Below, piece after piece: positions 16,718 to 26,369 of a stretch of DNA of 64,000 nucleotides. The stretch spans positions 558,001-622,000 of the forward strand of contig NC_016604.1 of assembly GCF_000230895.2 (NCBI RefSeq), in the 5' to 3' direction. The position numbers were made by a program, and so were the translations under genes. Source of the DNA: Mycolicibacterium rhodesiae NBB3. Lineage in GTDB: Bacteria; Actinomycetota; Actinomycetes; Mycobacteriales; Mycobacteriaceae. The notes beneath the pieces were generated by a model that was not told where the DNA came from, ran no database searches, and saw only the letters and a list, made by a program, of their open reading frames with translations. Numbering within the stretch: the first letter of the stretch is position 1; each line of letters starts with the position of its first letter.

Positions 16718-18219
16718 TGATGCCCACTGACATCTACGACACCCTCATTGTCGGCGCCGGGTTCACGGGTATCGGCGCGGGGATCAAGCTCTGCGAGGCG
16801 GGTGTCGACGACTTCGTCATCCTGGAGCGCAGCGACCGCGTCGGCGGAACCTGGCGGGACAACACGTATCCCGGTGCGGCGTGCGATGTTCCGTCGCTGC
16901 TGTATTCGTATTCATTCGTGAAGAACTCGTCATGGTCGCGGGCCTACTCCCCCGCCGACGAGATCTGCCGCCACATCGAGGACATGACCGAAGAGTTCGA
17001 CATCATACGTCGCATCCGATTCGGCGTAGAGGTCAACGGTCTCGAGTTCGACGAGAAGACCGGCGTCTGGACGGTGAAAACCACAGGCCGCAAACGGTTC
17101 TGCGCCCGCACCGTGGTGATGGCGTCCGGCCCGCTGCCCGACCACAAATGGCCGGAGATCCGCGGCCTGGACACCTACGAAGGCCACAAGATCCACAGCG
17201 CGCAGTGGGATCACGACTACGACTTCTCCGGCAAGCGCGTCGCGGTCATCGGCACCGGCGCAAGCGCCGTGCAGATCGTGCCCGAACTGGTGAAGCAGGC
17301 CGAGTTCGTCAAGGTCTTCCAGCGCACACCGGGCTGGGTGATGCCCCGCCTGGACGGTTCCACACCTGAGGCCGCAAAGGTATTGTTCGCCAAAGTTCCT
17401 GCAGTGCAGGAACTTGCGCGCCAGGCCCTGTTCTGGGGTCACGAGATCACCGCCACCGCGATGGTGTGGGACACGCCGCTGACGGGTCTGGTCGCCCGGC
17501 TGGGCAAGGCCCACCTGCGCAGAGCGGTCAAAGATCCCTGGCTGCGCCGCCAGCTCACCCCGGATTTCAGGCCGGGCTGCAAGCGGATGCTGATCTCCAG
17601 CGACTATTACCCTGCGCTGCAAATGGACAACTGCAAGCTCATCGACTGGCCGATCGCGACCATGAGTCCGGTCGGCATCCGGACCAGCGACGGTGTCGAG
17701 CATCACCTGGACTGCATCGTGTTCGCCACCGGGTACGACGTGCATCTCACCGGACCGCCGTATGAGGTCACCGGACTCGGCGGCCGCTCGCTGTCGCAGG
17801 AGTGGGCAGCCGGGGCGCAGGCATACAAGAGCATCAACGCCCACGGTTATCCCAACCTGTTCTTCATGACGGGCCCCAACTCCGGCCCGGGGCACAACTC
17901 ACTACTGGTGTACGTCGAGGGTCAACTCGACTACGCGGTCAGCGGCATCACCACGATCCTGCGGGAGAACCTGAAGTATCTGGACGTGCGCCAAGACGTC
18001 CAGACTCGGTACAACGAGGGCATCCAGAAGCGTCTCACCAAGACGACGTGGATGTCGGGGTGCAGCAGCTGGTATCTGACCGCCGACGGGTTCAACGCCT
18101 CGATGTACCCCGGCTTCGCCACGCAGTATCTTCGTCAGATGAGGGATTTCCGGTTCGGTGACTACGTCGCCGTCGAGCACGGCGTCCGCACCGCCGGCGG
18201 TGCCCTCTCCAGCGCATGA
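16717..18219 (+). CDS. Flavin-containing Baeyer-Villiger-type monooxygenase
   Basis: A 500-residue class B flavoprotein monooxygenase. The FAD motif GAGFTGIG is at about residues 13-20 with GGTWRDNTYPGAACD following. The NADPH motif GTGASA lies near 185. The BVMO fingerprint FxGxxxHxxxW appears as YEGHKIHSAQWD. It would insert oxygen next to a ketone to form an ester or lactone, using NADPH and O2. Ends in the typical TGPNSGPGHNS and C-terminal WYL segments. Its start overlaps the di-iron gene and its stop overlaps the MerR gene (ATGA both times). A second ATG at 16720 is an alternative start. Confidence 0.92.
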   Translation: MMPTDIYDTLIVGAGFTGIGAGIKLCEAGVDDFVILERSDRVGGTWRDNTYPGAACDVPSLLYSYSFVKNSSWSRAYSPADEICRHIEDMTEEFDIIRRIRFGVEVNGLEFDEKTGVWTVKTTGRKRFCARTVVMASGPLPDHKWPEIRGLDTYEGHKIHSAQWDHDYDFSGKRVAVIGTGASAVQIVPELVKQAEFVKVFQRTPGWVMPRLDGSTPEAAKVLFAKVPAVQELARQALFWGHEITATAMVWDTPLTGLVARLGKAHLRRAVKDPWLRRQLTPDFRPGCKRMLISSDYYPALQMDNCKLIDWPIATMSPVGIRTSDGVEHHLDCIVFATGYDVHLTGPPYEVTGLGGRSLSQEWAAGAQAYKSINAHGYPNLFFMTGPNSGPGHNSLLVYVEGQLDYAVSGITTILRENLKYLDVRQDVQTRYNEGIQKRLTKTTWMSGCSSWYLTADGFNASMYPGFATQYLRQMRDFRFGDYVAVEHGVRTAGGALSSA

Positions 18220-19136
18220 CCAATCCGCCCGACAAGGCACGCCAGCAGGCGGGGGCGATCTCGGCGATCCTCAAGAGCCTGCGGCGCGCACCCCGGCGCG
18301 TGCGCCGCGGATCTCGCGACGTCATCGAGACCGCGGTGTCGCAGTTATTCGACGCTGCGGTACGTCATCCGCACGGCACCACCGAATCCGGCGAGTACCG
18401 CATCGACGACCTCGCCCGCCTGGCGGGCACGGCGACCCGCAACATCCGCGTGTACCGCGATCGAGGCCTGCTGCATCCGCCGTTGCGTGTGGGTCGGATC
18501 GCGCTGTTCAACGACACGCACCTCACCCGGCTGCGGCTGATCTCCTCGATGCTCGATCGCGGATACAACATCTCGCATGTGCGCGAAATGCTCACCGCAT
18601 GGGAACAGGGCAAGGACCTGGGCGACATGCTGGGTATCGAATCCGCGATCGCGGGCAGCTGGGCGACCGAGAAGCCCGAGCGGATGAGCGTCGCCGATGC
18701 CCGACGGCTCGTGGACGACGATCCCGGATTCGACCGCATGGTCGGGCTGGGCCTGATCAAACTCGAAGACGGGGAAGCGGTCGTCGTGCGCCCCAAGCTG
18801 ATCGAGGCGTTCACCGAGATCAGGCAGTACGACGTCGCCTACGACAAGCTCATCGACCTGCACGAGCAGATCTCGCCGCTGCTCGATCAGATCAGTGGAC
18901 TGCTGGTGCAGGCAGGCATCGAGGAGGTGCTGCACCGGGTGAACCCCGGCGCCGCCCTACCGCCGGATACCGAAGTGGCCGAACTGATCACGATGCTGGT
19001 CCGGTTCCGCACCCAGGCCGTGTCCGCGGTCTCGGCGACGCTGGCCTACTCCATCGAATCCACCATCGAGACGACGGTCGGTCAGATACTGAGTGAGTTC
19101 ATCGAGAAGGAGCCACCGGACGACGGCGACGCGTGA
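18216..19136 (+). CDS. MerR-family transcriptional regulator
   Basis: A 306-residue regulator. The winged helix-turn-helix is at about residues 55-120 (YRIDDLARLAGTATRNIRVYRDRGLLHPP), after a basic N-terminal extension. A long C-terminal region with a second helical block (SVADARRLVDDDPGFDRMVGLGLI) likely senses a ligand, perhaps an acyl compound. No metal-binding cysteines are seen, so it is not a metal sensor. It is translationally coupled to the monooxygenase and probably autoregulates the operon, possibly at the palindrome at 13901-13926. It is convergent with guaA with only three bases between the stops. Confidence 0.88.
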   Translation: MTNPPDKARQQAGAISAILKSLRRAPRRVRRGSRDVIETAVSQLFDAAVRHPHGTTESGEYRIDDLARLAGTATRNIRVYRDRGLLHPPLRVGRIALFNDTHLTRLRLISSMLDRGYNISHVREMLTAWEQGKDLGDMLGIESAIAGSWATEKPERMSVADARRLVDDDPGFDRMVGLGLIKLEDGEAVVVRPKLIEAFTEIRQYDVAYDKLIDLHEQISPLLDQISGLLVQAGIEEVLHRVNPGAALPPDTEVAELITMLVRFRTQAVSAVSATLAYSIESTIETTVGQILSEFIEKEPPDDGDA

Positions 19137-19139
19137 GGC

Positions 19140-20705
19140 TCATTCCCACTCGATGGTGCCCGGCGGCTTGCTGGTGATGTCCAGCACCACGCGGTTGACC
19201 TCGCGAACCTCGTTGGTGATCCGCGTGGAGATGCGTTCCAGAACCTCGTAGGGCACCCGCGTCCAGTCGGCGGTCATCGCGTCCTCGCTGGACACCGGGC
19301 GGAGCACGATCGGATGACCGTAGGTACGGCCGTCACCCTGCACCCCCACCGAACGGACTCCGGCGAGCAGCACCACGGGGCACTGCCAGATCTGGTTGTC
19401 CAGACCCGCGACGGTCAGTTCCTCGCGCGCGATCGAGTCGGCGCGTCGCAGCGTCTCCAGCCGGTCCGCAGTCACCTCGCCGACGATGCGGATGCCGAGC
19501 CCTGGGCCCGGGAAGGGTTGGCGCGCAACGATTTCCTCAGGCAGTCCGAGTTCGCGACCGACCGCGCGCACCTCGTCCTTGAACAGCAGCCGCAGTGGCT
19601 CGACGAGTTTGAACTTCAGATCGTCCGGCAGGCCGCCGACGTTGTGATGGCTCTTGATGTTCGCCGTTCCCGTGCCGCCGCCGGACTCCACCACATCCGG
19701 GTACAGCGTGCCCTGCACCAGGAAGTCCACCTCAGAACCGGTATCGCCAGCGATTTCTCGGACGGCGCCCTCGAACGCACGGATGAACTGCCTGCCGATG
19801 ATCTTGCGCTTACCTTCGGGATCGGTCACGCCCGAAAGCGCTTCCAGGAATCGGTCGGCGACGTCGACGGTCACCAGGTTGGCGCCGGTCGCAGCCACGA
19901 AATCGCGCTGTACCTGCGCGCGTTCCCCGGCCCGCAGCAGCCCGTGGTCGACGAAGACGCACGTCAGCCGGTCGCCGATGGCACGCTGCACCAGAGCGGC
20001 GGCCACCGCGGAGTCCACCCCGCCGGACAGGCCGCAGATCGCCCGCCCGTCGCCGATCTGCTCGCGCACCTGGTCGACGAGTGCGTCGGCGATGTTCGCG
20101 GGAGTCCACGACGAGTCGATACCGGCGAATTCGTGCAGGAACCTGCTGAGTATCTGCTGGCCGTGCGGAGTGTGCATGACCTCCGGGTGATACTGCACTC
20201 CTGCCAGGGCCTTGGCGCGGTTCTCGAACGCCGCGACGGGTGCACCCGCACTGGCCGCGACGACCTCGAAACCGTCCGGCGCGGCGGTGACGGCGTCGCC
20301 GTGGCTCATCCAGACCGGCTGGGTTTCGGGCAGATCGGAATGAAGTTCTCCCCCAGTCACTTTCAGCTCGGTGCGACCGAACTCGCTGGTGCCGGTGTGG
20401 GCGACAGTTCCGCCGAGGGCCTGCGCCATCGCCTGAAAGCCGTAGCAGATGCCGAACACCGGCACTCCGAGGTCGAAGATCTCGGCGTTCAGCTGGGGCG
20501 CGCCCTGCTCGTAGACACTCGCGGGGCCGCCGGACAGCACGATGGCCTGCGGGTCACGGGCCTTGATCTCCTCGAGGCTGGCCGTGTGCGGGATGACCTC
20601 GGAGAACACCCGGGCCTCGCGCACCCGCCGTGCGATCAGCTGCGCGTACTGCGCGCCGAAGTCGACGACCAAGACGGGACGGGGAGAACCTGTTGTCACC
20701 CGCAC
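19140..20705 (-). CDS. guaA: GMP synthase (glutamine-hydrolysing)
   Basis: Converts XMP to GMP. The N-terminal class I glutamine amidotransferase domain carries [15 protein letters not shown] with the catalytic Cys near residue 92, and the His-Glu pair in VQYHPEV. The ATP-pyrophosphatase domain has the P-loop [13 protein letters not shown] near residue 226, and the C-terminal dimerisation domain ends in KPPGTIEWE. Length 521 is standard. The annotated GTG at 20705 is one choice; a second GTG at 20699 lies exactly six bases after a TAGACT hexamer (20711-20706) and could be a leaderless start. Other purine genes guaB3 and guaB2 are at 33-36 kb. Confidence 0.97.
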   Translation of the reverse strand: MRVTTGSPRPVLVVDFGAQYAQLIARRVREARVFSEVIPHTASLEEIKARDPQAIVLSGGPASVYEQGAPQLNAEIFDLGVPVFGICYGFQAMAQALGGTVAHTGTSEFGRTELKVTGGELHSDLPETQPVWMSHGDAVTAAPDGFEVVAASAGAPVAAFENRAKALAGVQYHPEVMHTPHGQQILSRFLHEFAGIDSSWTPANIADALVDQVREQIGDGRAICGLSGGVDSAVAAALVQRAIGDRLTCVFVDHGLLRAGERAQVQRDFVAATGANLVTVDVADRFLEALSGVTDPEGKRKIIGRQFIRAFEGAVREIAGDTGSEVDFLVQGTLYPDVVESGGGTGTANIKSHHNVGGLPDDLKFKLVEPLRLLFKDEVRAVGRELGLPEEIVARQPFPGPGLGIRIVGEVTADRLETLRRADSIAREELTVAGLDNQIWQCPVVLLAGVRSVGVQGDGRTYGHPIVLRPVSSEDAMTADWTRVPYEVLERISTRITNEVREVNRVVLDITSKPPGTIEWE

Positions 20706-20734
20706 AGTCTAGTCAGCGACGCCCGCAGCACCCA

Positions 20735-22054
20735 TCAGTACTCCTGCAGGCTCTCGCGCAGTGTGGTGCCCGGGTAGCGGGTGCGGAAGCGGCCGCGTCG
20801 CTGCAACTCGGGTACCAGCAGCTCGGTCATGTCGTTGAAGCAGCCAGGCGTGTCGGTCGCCAGCATCATGAACCCGTTGCAGCCGCCCTCGTCGAGATAC
20901 TGCTCCATCTGGTCGGCGACATCGGACGGAGTACCGACAGCCACGGGTGCGCCCATCGAAACGCCGTAGATCTGCGCGGCCTCGCGCACAGTCACCGGGG
21001 CACCGTCCTTGGCCTCCAGGATCGCGTCGAACAGACCGCGGATGCCTTGCACGTCGGCATCGACCACGTTGTCATCGAGGTCGAGTGTCGAGAAATCGAA
21101 ACCGGTGTGGCCGGAAAGGATTCCGAGCGCGCTCTCGATCTGCACCTTCTCGACGAACTCGGCGTAGCGGTCGTTGGCGCGGCCTTTGTCTCGATCGATG
21201 ATGGTTTGCAAGCCGTAGATCAGCTTGACCGACTCCGGGTCGCGGCCGGCATCGCTGGCGCGGGTACGGATGTCGTCCGCGTAAGCCCGCATGCTCTTCG
21301 GTGTCGGAAAGATGCCGAACACGGATTCTGCGTGCTTGGCAGCGAATTCGCGGCCCTGTTCCGAGGATCCCGCCTGCCACAACACGGGCCGTTTCTGTGG
21401 CGAGGGTGCGACGAAGTGGCGACCCTTGGATTGGAAGAACTCTCCTTGAAAGTCGACTTCCCGCACCTTCGCGGGGTCGGCGAACACACCGTTCTCGCGG
21501 TCGTAGACGATCGCGTCGTCGTCCCACGAGTCCCACAGCTGATACAGCAGCTGCATGTACTCTTCGACCACCTCGTAGCGTTTGTCGCGCGGCGTCAGGT
21601 TCTCCTTGCCCATCGCCTGGAACTCGCTCTTGGAGTAGGACGTCACGATGTTCCAGCCGACCCGGCCGCCGGTCAGGTGATCCAGCGTGGACAGCTGACG
21701 GGCCATCATGTACGGCGGCACGAATGACGTCGACAACGTGATGCCGATCCCGAGGTGTTTGGTGAACGCCCCGACGATCGGGACGACGCTGGCGGGCTCG
21801 TGCACCGGACACTGGCCCGCGAACTTCACCACCGGATCCGAGCTACCCTTGTAGGTCGTGTACGGCGCCAGTTCGTCGGCGATGAACATCGCGTCGAACA
21901 GGCCACGCTCCATGGTGCGGCCGAGATCACGCCAGTACTCCGGCCGAGACCAGTGGTAGCCGACCTTGTCCCGCGGGTGCGCCCACATCGTGGACGCGTG
22001 GTTCATCACGCCGTGCTGGACGAATCCCAGCAGGTGAGCCTTTTTCTTGGTCAC
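20735..22054 (-). CDS. NtaA/SnaA/DszA-family flavin-dependent monooxygenase (LLM class)
   Basis: A 439-residue luciferase-like monooxygenase of the group that includes nitrilotriacetate, EDTA and dibenzothiophene-sulfone monooxygenases. Family features include HPRDKVGYHWSRPEYW, FIADELAPY, the loop GGRVGWNIVTSYSK, and VLWQAGSSEQGREFA. These enzymes use FMNH2 supplied by a separate reductase and cleave C-N or C-S bonds. I place the start at GTG 22054, which overlaps the stop of the small membrane gene (GTGA). The frame running to 22219 would read through that gene. With the symporter and small membrane protein it forms a coupled trio; the sulfur-assimilation genes upstream suggest an organosulfur substrate (inference). 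Confidence 0.85.
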   Translation of the reverse strand: MTKKKAHLLGFVQHGVMNHASTMWAHPRDKVGYHWSRPEYWRDLGRTMERGLFDAMFIADELAPYTTYKGSSDPVVKFAGQCPVHEPASVVPIVGAFTKHLGIGITLSTSFVPPYMMARQLSTLDHLTGGRVGWNIVTSYSKSEFQAMGKENLTPRDKRYEVVEEYMQLLYQLWDSWDDDAIVYDRENGVFADPAKVREVDFQGEFFQSKGRHFVAPSPQKRPVLWQAGSSEQGREFAAKHAESVFGIFPTPKSMRAYADDIRTRASDAGRDPESVKLIYGLQTIIDRDKGRANDRYAEFVEKVQIESALGILSGHTGFDFSTLDLDDNVVDADVQGIRGLFDAILEAKDGAPVTVREAAQIYGVSMGAPVAVGTPSDVADQMEQYLDEGGCNGFMMLATDTPGCFNDMTELLVPELQRRGRFRTRYPGTTLRESLQEY

Positions 22055-22392
22055 ACGCCAGACCCCACACGATCGCCGCGCAACTCGAGGATGAAGGCCA
22101 CGATCACCGCTGCGGCGGTACCGAGTCCGCTCAGCGCGAGCACGTACCAGAATGCGCCGCTGTAGGACGCGATGACCAGCAGGACCAACGACGTCAGGAC
22201 CGCCAAGGTGGCCTTCCACGTAAAGCCGGGAACAAGTGCCACATCCGATGCGTCGAGTTCTTCATCGAGAGCACCGATTCCCGTCCCTGCGGCCAACTCT
22301 CGCCGGATCCGCAGGAAGCTCAGCGCGCCGACGATCACGTATATGACGGCGAGCACCAGGCCGATGCCCGCGCCAATGTAGAAGAGAGTCAC
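22051..22392 (-). CDS. Small three-helix membrane protein, probable symporter partner
   Basis: A 113-residue protein with three predicted membrane segments (FYIGAGIGLVLAVIYVIVGA near the start, TLAVLTSLVLLVIASYSG and WYVLALSGLGTAAAVIVAF). The loop between the first two is acidic (ALDEELDASD). It starts at GTG 22392 with AAAGG eight bases upstream. It lies 15 bp after the symporter gene and overlaps the monooxygenase start. Small membrane proteins often accompany SSS transporters; a stabilising or regulatory role is inferred. I recognise no named family. Confidence 0.7.
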   Translation of the reverse strand: MTLFYIGAGIGLVLAVIYVIVGALSFLRIRRELAAGTGIGALDEELDASDVALVPGFTWKATLAVLTSLVLLVIASYSGAFWYVLALSGLGTAAAVIVAFILELRGDRVGSGV

Positions 22393-22407
22393 GAGACTGC
22401 CTTTCTC

Positions 22408-23964
22408 TTACTGCTGTCCGGCGATGACGGGGTCACCTGCGGTGGGATTCGTCGGCTCCTCGGGCTTCTCGGCGGTCGCAACGTCGCGTGCGAGGAGTGC
22501 CGCCTTGCCTTCGGCGAGGCTGTCGAAGTCGAACCGGCTGTTGGCACGCAAGCTCACCACGACCGAGACGATTGCCGACGCCGCGATCAAACCGATGATT
22601 CCAAAAAGCGGTCCGTAGGTCGGGCCGAGCGTCTCGCGGAGCGGACCGCCGACTGCGATACCCGCGAGCACCCCTGCGACATACCCCGTCCCTGTCATGC
22701 GCGACCAGAAGATACTGAGTGTCACAGGGATGAGCAGGCTGGTGCCGTAGAAGTACACCGTGGTCACGAGATTCACGTAGTCGATACCGGTCAGCACCAC
22801 CCCGCCCGCGACAGCGGCCGCGACGATCATGCTGGTCTTCGTGATGGTGAGCAGCTTGCGCTCGGACACCTTCGGCCAGTACCGGTGCACGATGTCGACC
22901 GCGACCAGTGAAGTCACCCCCGAGAGCGCACCGTCGATGGCCGCGAAGCACGCGTTGACGACGACGAGCGTGTAGAGGGCAATGATGAACACCGGCAGCC
23001 CGAGACTGGCGATGACGTGCGGGCCGATGGCTCCCGCGCCCAGCGAACCCAGCTGCTCGGGCGTGACGCCGTAGGCGACACCGATGAAACCGAGAAGGCC
23101 GAGCGCAAGCGGGATGGGGTAGAACCACACGCCCGCCCAGAGGAAGCTGCGACCGAGGTCCTTTGGCCTGATCGCCCAAACGCGTTGCCAGAAGGACTGA
23201 TCGGCGATGACATTGGTGAGCAGTCCGAGCGCTAGCGCGAGGCCGAAGCTGGCGGCGGTGACCGGGTTGAACGGGTTGAGGTGTTGATCGCCGAGCGCGT
23301 CGACCTCATTGAAGACGAGTTCGGCCCCGCCTGCCTTGGCGAGAGCGAACAGCACCACCACGGACGAACCGACGCCGAGCAGGAGGGTGTTCAACGTCCC
23401 CGTCACCGCTGATGTCGTCAGCCCGCCGAAGTACGAGTACACGGTGACGACGACGATGCCGGTGATGACGATGCTGATCGGGGTGAGCCCGAAGATCTTG
23501 TTCATCACCAGCACCAGCCCCGCGAGGTTGATCATGATGACGCCGAGCAGCGCACCGATCAGGAAGATCAGGGTCGCCACGCTGCTGATCGAGTTGTTGA
23601 ACCGCGCTCGGATGAACTCCGCGAGTGTGTATCCCGACGGCATCTTCTGGCGGAGCTTCAGGGCGAAGGGCACCATGATGATCACGGCGAGTCCGTTGGG
23701 CACGATAAACCACACGAGACCCGAGGTACCCCAGGTGTAGGCCTGGGCGGACGACAGCATGACCGCCATCGACCACGTCCACACCGAGATGAGCGACGCC
23801 ACCCCGAAACCGAATCCGAGTAGCCGGCCCGAGATCACGAAGTTGTGCGTCGTCTTGACGGCGCCCTTCACCGCGAGGGCGATGAGCAACAGGACGATGC
23901 CCGGACCGAACAGCAGCGCATATCCCAATGCGCCTGACTGCTGGATGAATTCGAGCTGCGGCAA
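22408..23964 (-). CDS. Sodium:solute symporter (SSS family)
   Basis: A 518-residue transporter with about thirteen membrane segments. SSS hallmarks are WTWSMAVMLSSAQAYTWGTSG in TM2-TM3, PSGYTLAEFIRARF, and ADQSFWQRVWAIRPKDLGRSF around TM7. It imports a solute with Na+; the nearest recalled relatives include urea and acetate/carboxylate carriers, so the substrate is undetermined. The start is TTG 23964 with AGGAG seven bases upstream. The C-terminal tail of about 45 residues is hydrophilic. Its operon position with two monooxygenases and sulfur-type enzymes suggests uptake of the substrate they degrade. Confidence 0.87.
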   Translation of the reverse strand: MPQLEFIQQSGALGYALLFGPGIVLLLIALAVKGAVKTTHNFVISGRLLGFGFGVASLISVWTWSMAVMLSSAQAYTWGTSGLVWFIVPNGLAVIIMVPFALKLRQKMPSGYTLAEFIRARFNNSISSVATLIFLIGALLGVIMINLAGLVLVMNKIFGLTPISIVITGIVVVTVYSYFGGLTTSAVTGTLNTLLLGVGSSVVVLFALAKAGGAELVFNEVDALGDQHLNPFNPVTAASFGLALALGLLTNVIADQSFWQRVWAIRPKDLGRSFLWAGVWFYPIPLALGLLGFIGVAYGVTPEQLGSLGAGAIGPHVIASLGLPVFIIALYTLVVVNACFAAIDGALSGVTSLVAVDIVHRYWPKVSERKLLTITKTSMIVAAAVAGGVVLTGIDYVNLVTTVYFYGTSLLIPVTLSIFWSRMTGTGYVAGVLAGIAVGGPLRETLGPTYGPLFGIIGLIAASAIVSVVVSLRANSRFDFDSLAEGKAALLARDVATAEKPEEPTNPTAGDPVIAGQQ

Positions 23965-24036
23965 GGGAGTTCTCCTATGGTGCGTGATGAAGCGTGAAGG
24001 CGGCCGCCGGATGTCGTCGGCGGGTGCAGACCTCGA

Positions 24037-24065
24037 AGACTAGGTAGCGCCGGGCCACGCGTTAA
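24037..24065 (-). promoter_or_regulatory. Possible promoter of the symporter sub-operon
   Basis: On the minus strand TTAACG (24065-24060) and TAGTCT (24042-24037) are 17 bp apart in the 143-bp gap upstream of the symporter. The match to a primary-sigma promoter is weak (4/6 and 3/6). It could start a separate transcript for the symporter trio. Pattern only. Confidence 0.35.
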
Positions 24066-24107
24066 TTGTTTGGATCGCGGTGAACGCAAAGCGCGCTGTG
24101 CCGCTCG

Positions 24108-25289
24108 CTAGTGATGGGCGGCAGGCTTCCAGCCGAGTTCCGGTGCAATCTCCTCGGCGAACACTTGCAACCGTTCGATGTCGAGGTCAGCTCCTGAAGT
24201 CCCTTCTCTGACAGACGGGAACAGTCCGGTCGTGGGGAAGAAGTCGGTCACGAATCCCAGTAGTGCGGGATCCTCCAGAAGCTGTGCAGCGATATCTCGC
24301 GAGGTACCGCTGCGCGTCACCGACCGTAGATACTCGTTCGGAGACAGCGATCCGAGTTGTGGGAAACGGGCCTCCAGAGTCTTCTGAGTGGCCGACACAT
24401 GCGGGCCGAGTTCTGCCGCTATCGCTTCCGCGCTCTCACCGTGATAGGTGAACCGCTGCGCCCCCACGCGCGCATCGTCCAGATTTCCGTTGAGTGCCAG
24501 CCATTCTTCGAGGTAGCCGACGATGAACCGAAGCTGGTGAAAGATGACATGGTCGTGGAACGCGCCGATCATGAGTCCGTTCCCGTTTCGCGCGATCTTC
24601 CGAGCTCGGTCCTCGCTGCTGGCTGTCTGCCACAACCGGCTGCGAAGACTCGGCGCGCTGGGGAAGAGCCGCTTTGGCTCGAGGTCTGCCGAAGCCTGTT
24701 GCCCGGCAACGGAATCAGAGGCCGAGAGCCGCTGCGGTGAGGTGCGGGCGCCCTTGTCAGGGGCGTCCTCATATTGGGCGAACTCGGCACTGGTCCGGCC
24801 TTCCAACAGATATTGAAGAACTTCCAGATGTTGGTCGAACAGGTCGTGCCGCGCCGAGAAGTCGACTCCAAAGGTGTTGAAAGCTTGCAGATCTCCTCGG
24901 GCTCCCCCTAATCCGACCTGGACTCGGCCCTCCGATATCTCGTCCAGCACTGCAAGATCCTCAGCGAGTCTGATCGGGTGTTCGAAAGGCAGAGCGATGA
25001 CCGCCGTCCCCAGCTGGATCCGCCTGGTCCGTGCCGCGGCCGCCGCCAACACGACCAGGGGAGATGGCACACCGCCATCCTCGGGGCTGAAGTGGTGCTG
25101 CCCTATCCAGACGCTGTCGTACCCGATTTCTTCTGCGGCCACAATGCTTTCGACGAGCTCGGCGAATGTACGTCGCGCCGGCTGGTCGACACGGCTCGGC
25201 ACCTGAGTGAAGAACCCCAGTTTGAACTGCTTGCCCGGTTGCTTCAAACGCGCCGCACGCTCTTCGATCGCTTGCTCAGACACCGACAT
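24108..25289 (-). CDS. Luciferase-like (LLM) flavin monooxygenase
   Basis: A TIM-barrel luciferase-like protein of about 393 residues. FKLGFFTQVPSR forms the first strand, GYDSVWIGQHHFSPEDGG is the usual LLM motif, and LAVLDEISEGRVQVGLGGARG is the conserved barrel segment. It differs from the NtaA-type enzyme encoded downstream, so the cluster holds two distinct flavin monooxygenases. I prefer ATG 25289 (MSVSEQAIEERA), which overlaps the cysteine-synthase-like gene by 14 bp; the longer frame begins at 25322. It probably oxidises a small organic substrate with reduced flavin. Substrate not known. Confidence 0.8.
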   Translation of the reverse strand: MSVSEQAIEERAARLKQPGKQFKLGFFTQVPSRVDQPARRTFAELVESIVAAEEIGYDSVWIGQHHFSPEDGGVPSPLVVLAAAAARTRRIQLGTAVIALPFEHPIRLAEDLAVLDEISEGRVQVGLGGARGDLQAFNTFGVDFSARHDLFDQHLEVLQYLLEGRTSAEFAQYEDAPDKGARTSPQRLSASDSVAGQQASADLEPKRLFPSAPSLRSRLWQTASSEDRARKIARNGNGLMIGAFHDHVIFHQLRFIVGYLEEWLALNGNLDDARVGAQRFTYHGESAEAIAAELGPHVSATQKTLEARFPQLGSLSPNEYLRSVTRSGTSRDIAAQLLEDPALLGFVTDFFPTTGLFPSVREGTSGADLDIERLQVFAEEIAPELGWKPAAHH

Positions 25290-26325
25290 GCGCGCGAAGC
25301 ACTCCGTTCTCATCGAAGGCATCCTGAAACAGGAAGCTGGATATGTAACGATCTGCGGAATCCGGAACCAGAGTGACGATGGTTCGGATCGACGGGTCTC
25401 GGCGTTCGGCCACCTGCCTGGCCGCAGCTACCGAAGCTCCGCCGCTGAGGCCTGCGGGGATTCCGGCGTATCTGGCAAGTTCCCTGGCAGTGGCGGCCGC
25501 GTCGTCCTCGGTGACTCGGAGAATCTCGTCGACGACTTCATCTGCGAAATTGGGACTCTTGAAGTTGGGACCCAAGCCGTAGATCTTGTGGGGATTGAAC
25601 TTCTCGCCGCTCAGAACGGCGGAATTGTCAGGCTCGACCGCGAAGATCTTGATACCGGGATTTTTCCCCTTCAGGAAGGATCCGACACCGCTGAGCGTCC
25701 CGCCCGACCCGACGCCGATCACTACTGCGTCGACGTCTCCTGCCGTGTCCGCCCAGATTTCAGGTCCGGTCGTTTCCCGATGAACTTCGCGGTTGATGGG
25801 AATGATGAACTGGTTCACGAAAAATGCGCCAGGCGTGGTGTCGGCGATTCTCTCGGCTTCCTCAACCGACCCTCGCACGCCATCTTCCTTCGGGGTCAGA
25901 ACAAGCTCCGCCCCGAGGTTCTGTACAACGACCTTCCGCTCGTAACTCGTGTCCTCGTAGATGACGATGACAACGCGATAACCGCGGCTCGCACCTGCAG
26001 CGGCCAGTCCGATGCCGAGGTTTCCGCTGCTCGCAGCGACGATCGTGCCACCGGGTTGCAGTTTCCCGCTCTTCTCCGCGAAGTTGATTGCGCCGACGGA
26101 GAGCCGATCTTTCACGCTGGCAGTCGGGTTGTAGTACTCGAGCTTCAACAGCAACTCCGTGCCGTCGACCCCGAAACGGTTGTTCAAACGCACGATGGGG
26201 GTGTTGCCCACCGTTTGTGTGACGTCATCGAAGATTCGCTGTTGACCTCTTGCCACGTTTTCCCGTATCCGTTGTTCGAGTTCGACGCTCCTGCAGCCGT
26301 ATTCAGCCGATGGGCAAGTTAACAA
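25276..26325 (-). CDS. Divergent cysteine synthase-like PLP enzyme (fold type II)
   Basis: A 349-residue O-acetylserine-sulfhydrylase-family protein. The PLP lysine is in NPTASVKDR, and the phosphate cradle reads GVGSGGT. The normally near-invariant substrate loop TSGNTG is SSGNLG here, and the C-terminal GISSGA is GLSGGA. These changes at substrate-contact positions suggest an altered acceptor or sulfur donor rather than housekeeping cysteine synthesis. A GTG about 14 codons in (VELEQRIRE) is an alternative start because the first residues look non-homologous. It lies 44 bp after the MetX-like gene and overlaps the LLM gene. Family confident, exact reaction open. Confidence 0.8.
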   Translation of the reverse strand: MLTCPSAEYGCRSVELEQRIRENVARGQQRIFDDVTQTVGNTPIVRLNNRFGVDGTELLLKLEYYNPTASVKDRLSVGAINFAEKSGKLQPGGTIVAASSGNLGIGLAAAGASRGYRVVIVIYEDTSYERKVVVQNLGAELVLTPKEDGVRGSVEEAERIADTTPGAFFVNQFIIPINREVHRETTGPEIWADTAGDVDAVVIGVGSGGTLSGVGSFLKGKNPGIKIFAVEPDNSAVLSGEKFNPHKIYGLGPNFKSPNFADEVVDEILRVTEDDAAATARELARYAGIPAGLSGGASVAAARQVAERRDPSIRTIVTLVPDSADRYISSFLFQDAFDENGVLRAHVGV

Positions 26326-26369
26326 GCATCGTTAGGCCGCGGAACGGATAAAAGCGGGGTGAATCGAAG

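Noticed and set aside
19314..20777. 487-codon plus-strand frame opposite guaA
   Set aside because: Lies entirely antisense to a complete GMP synthase and has no recognisable motif; codon-position bias follows guaA.
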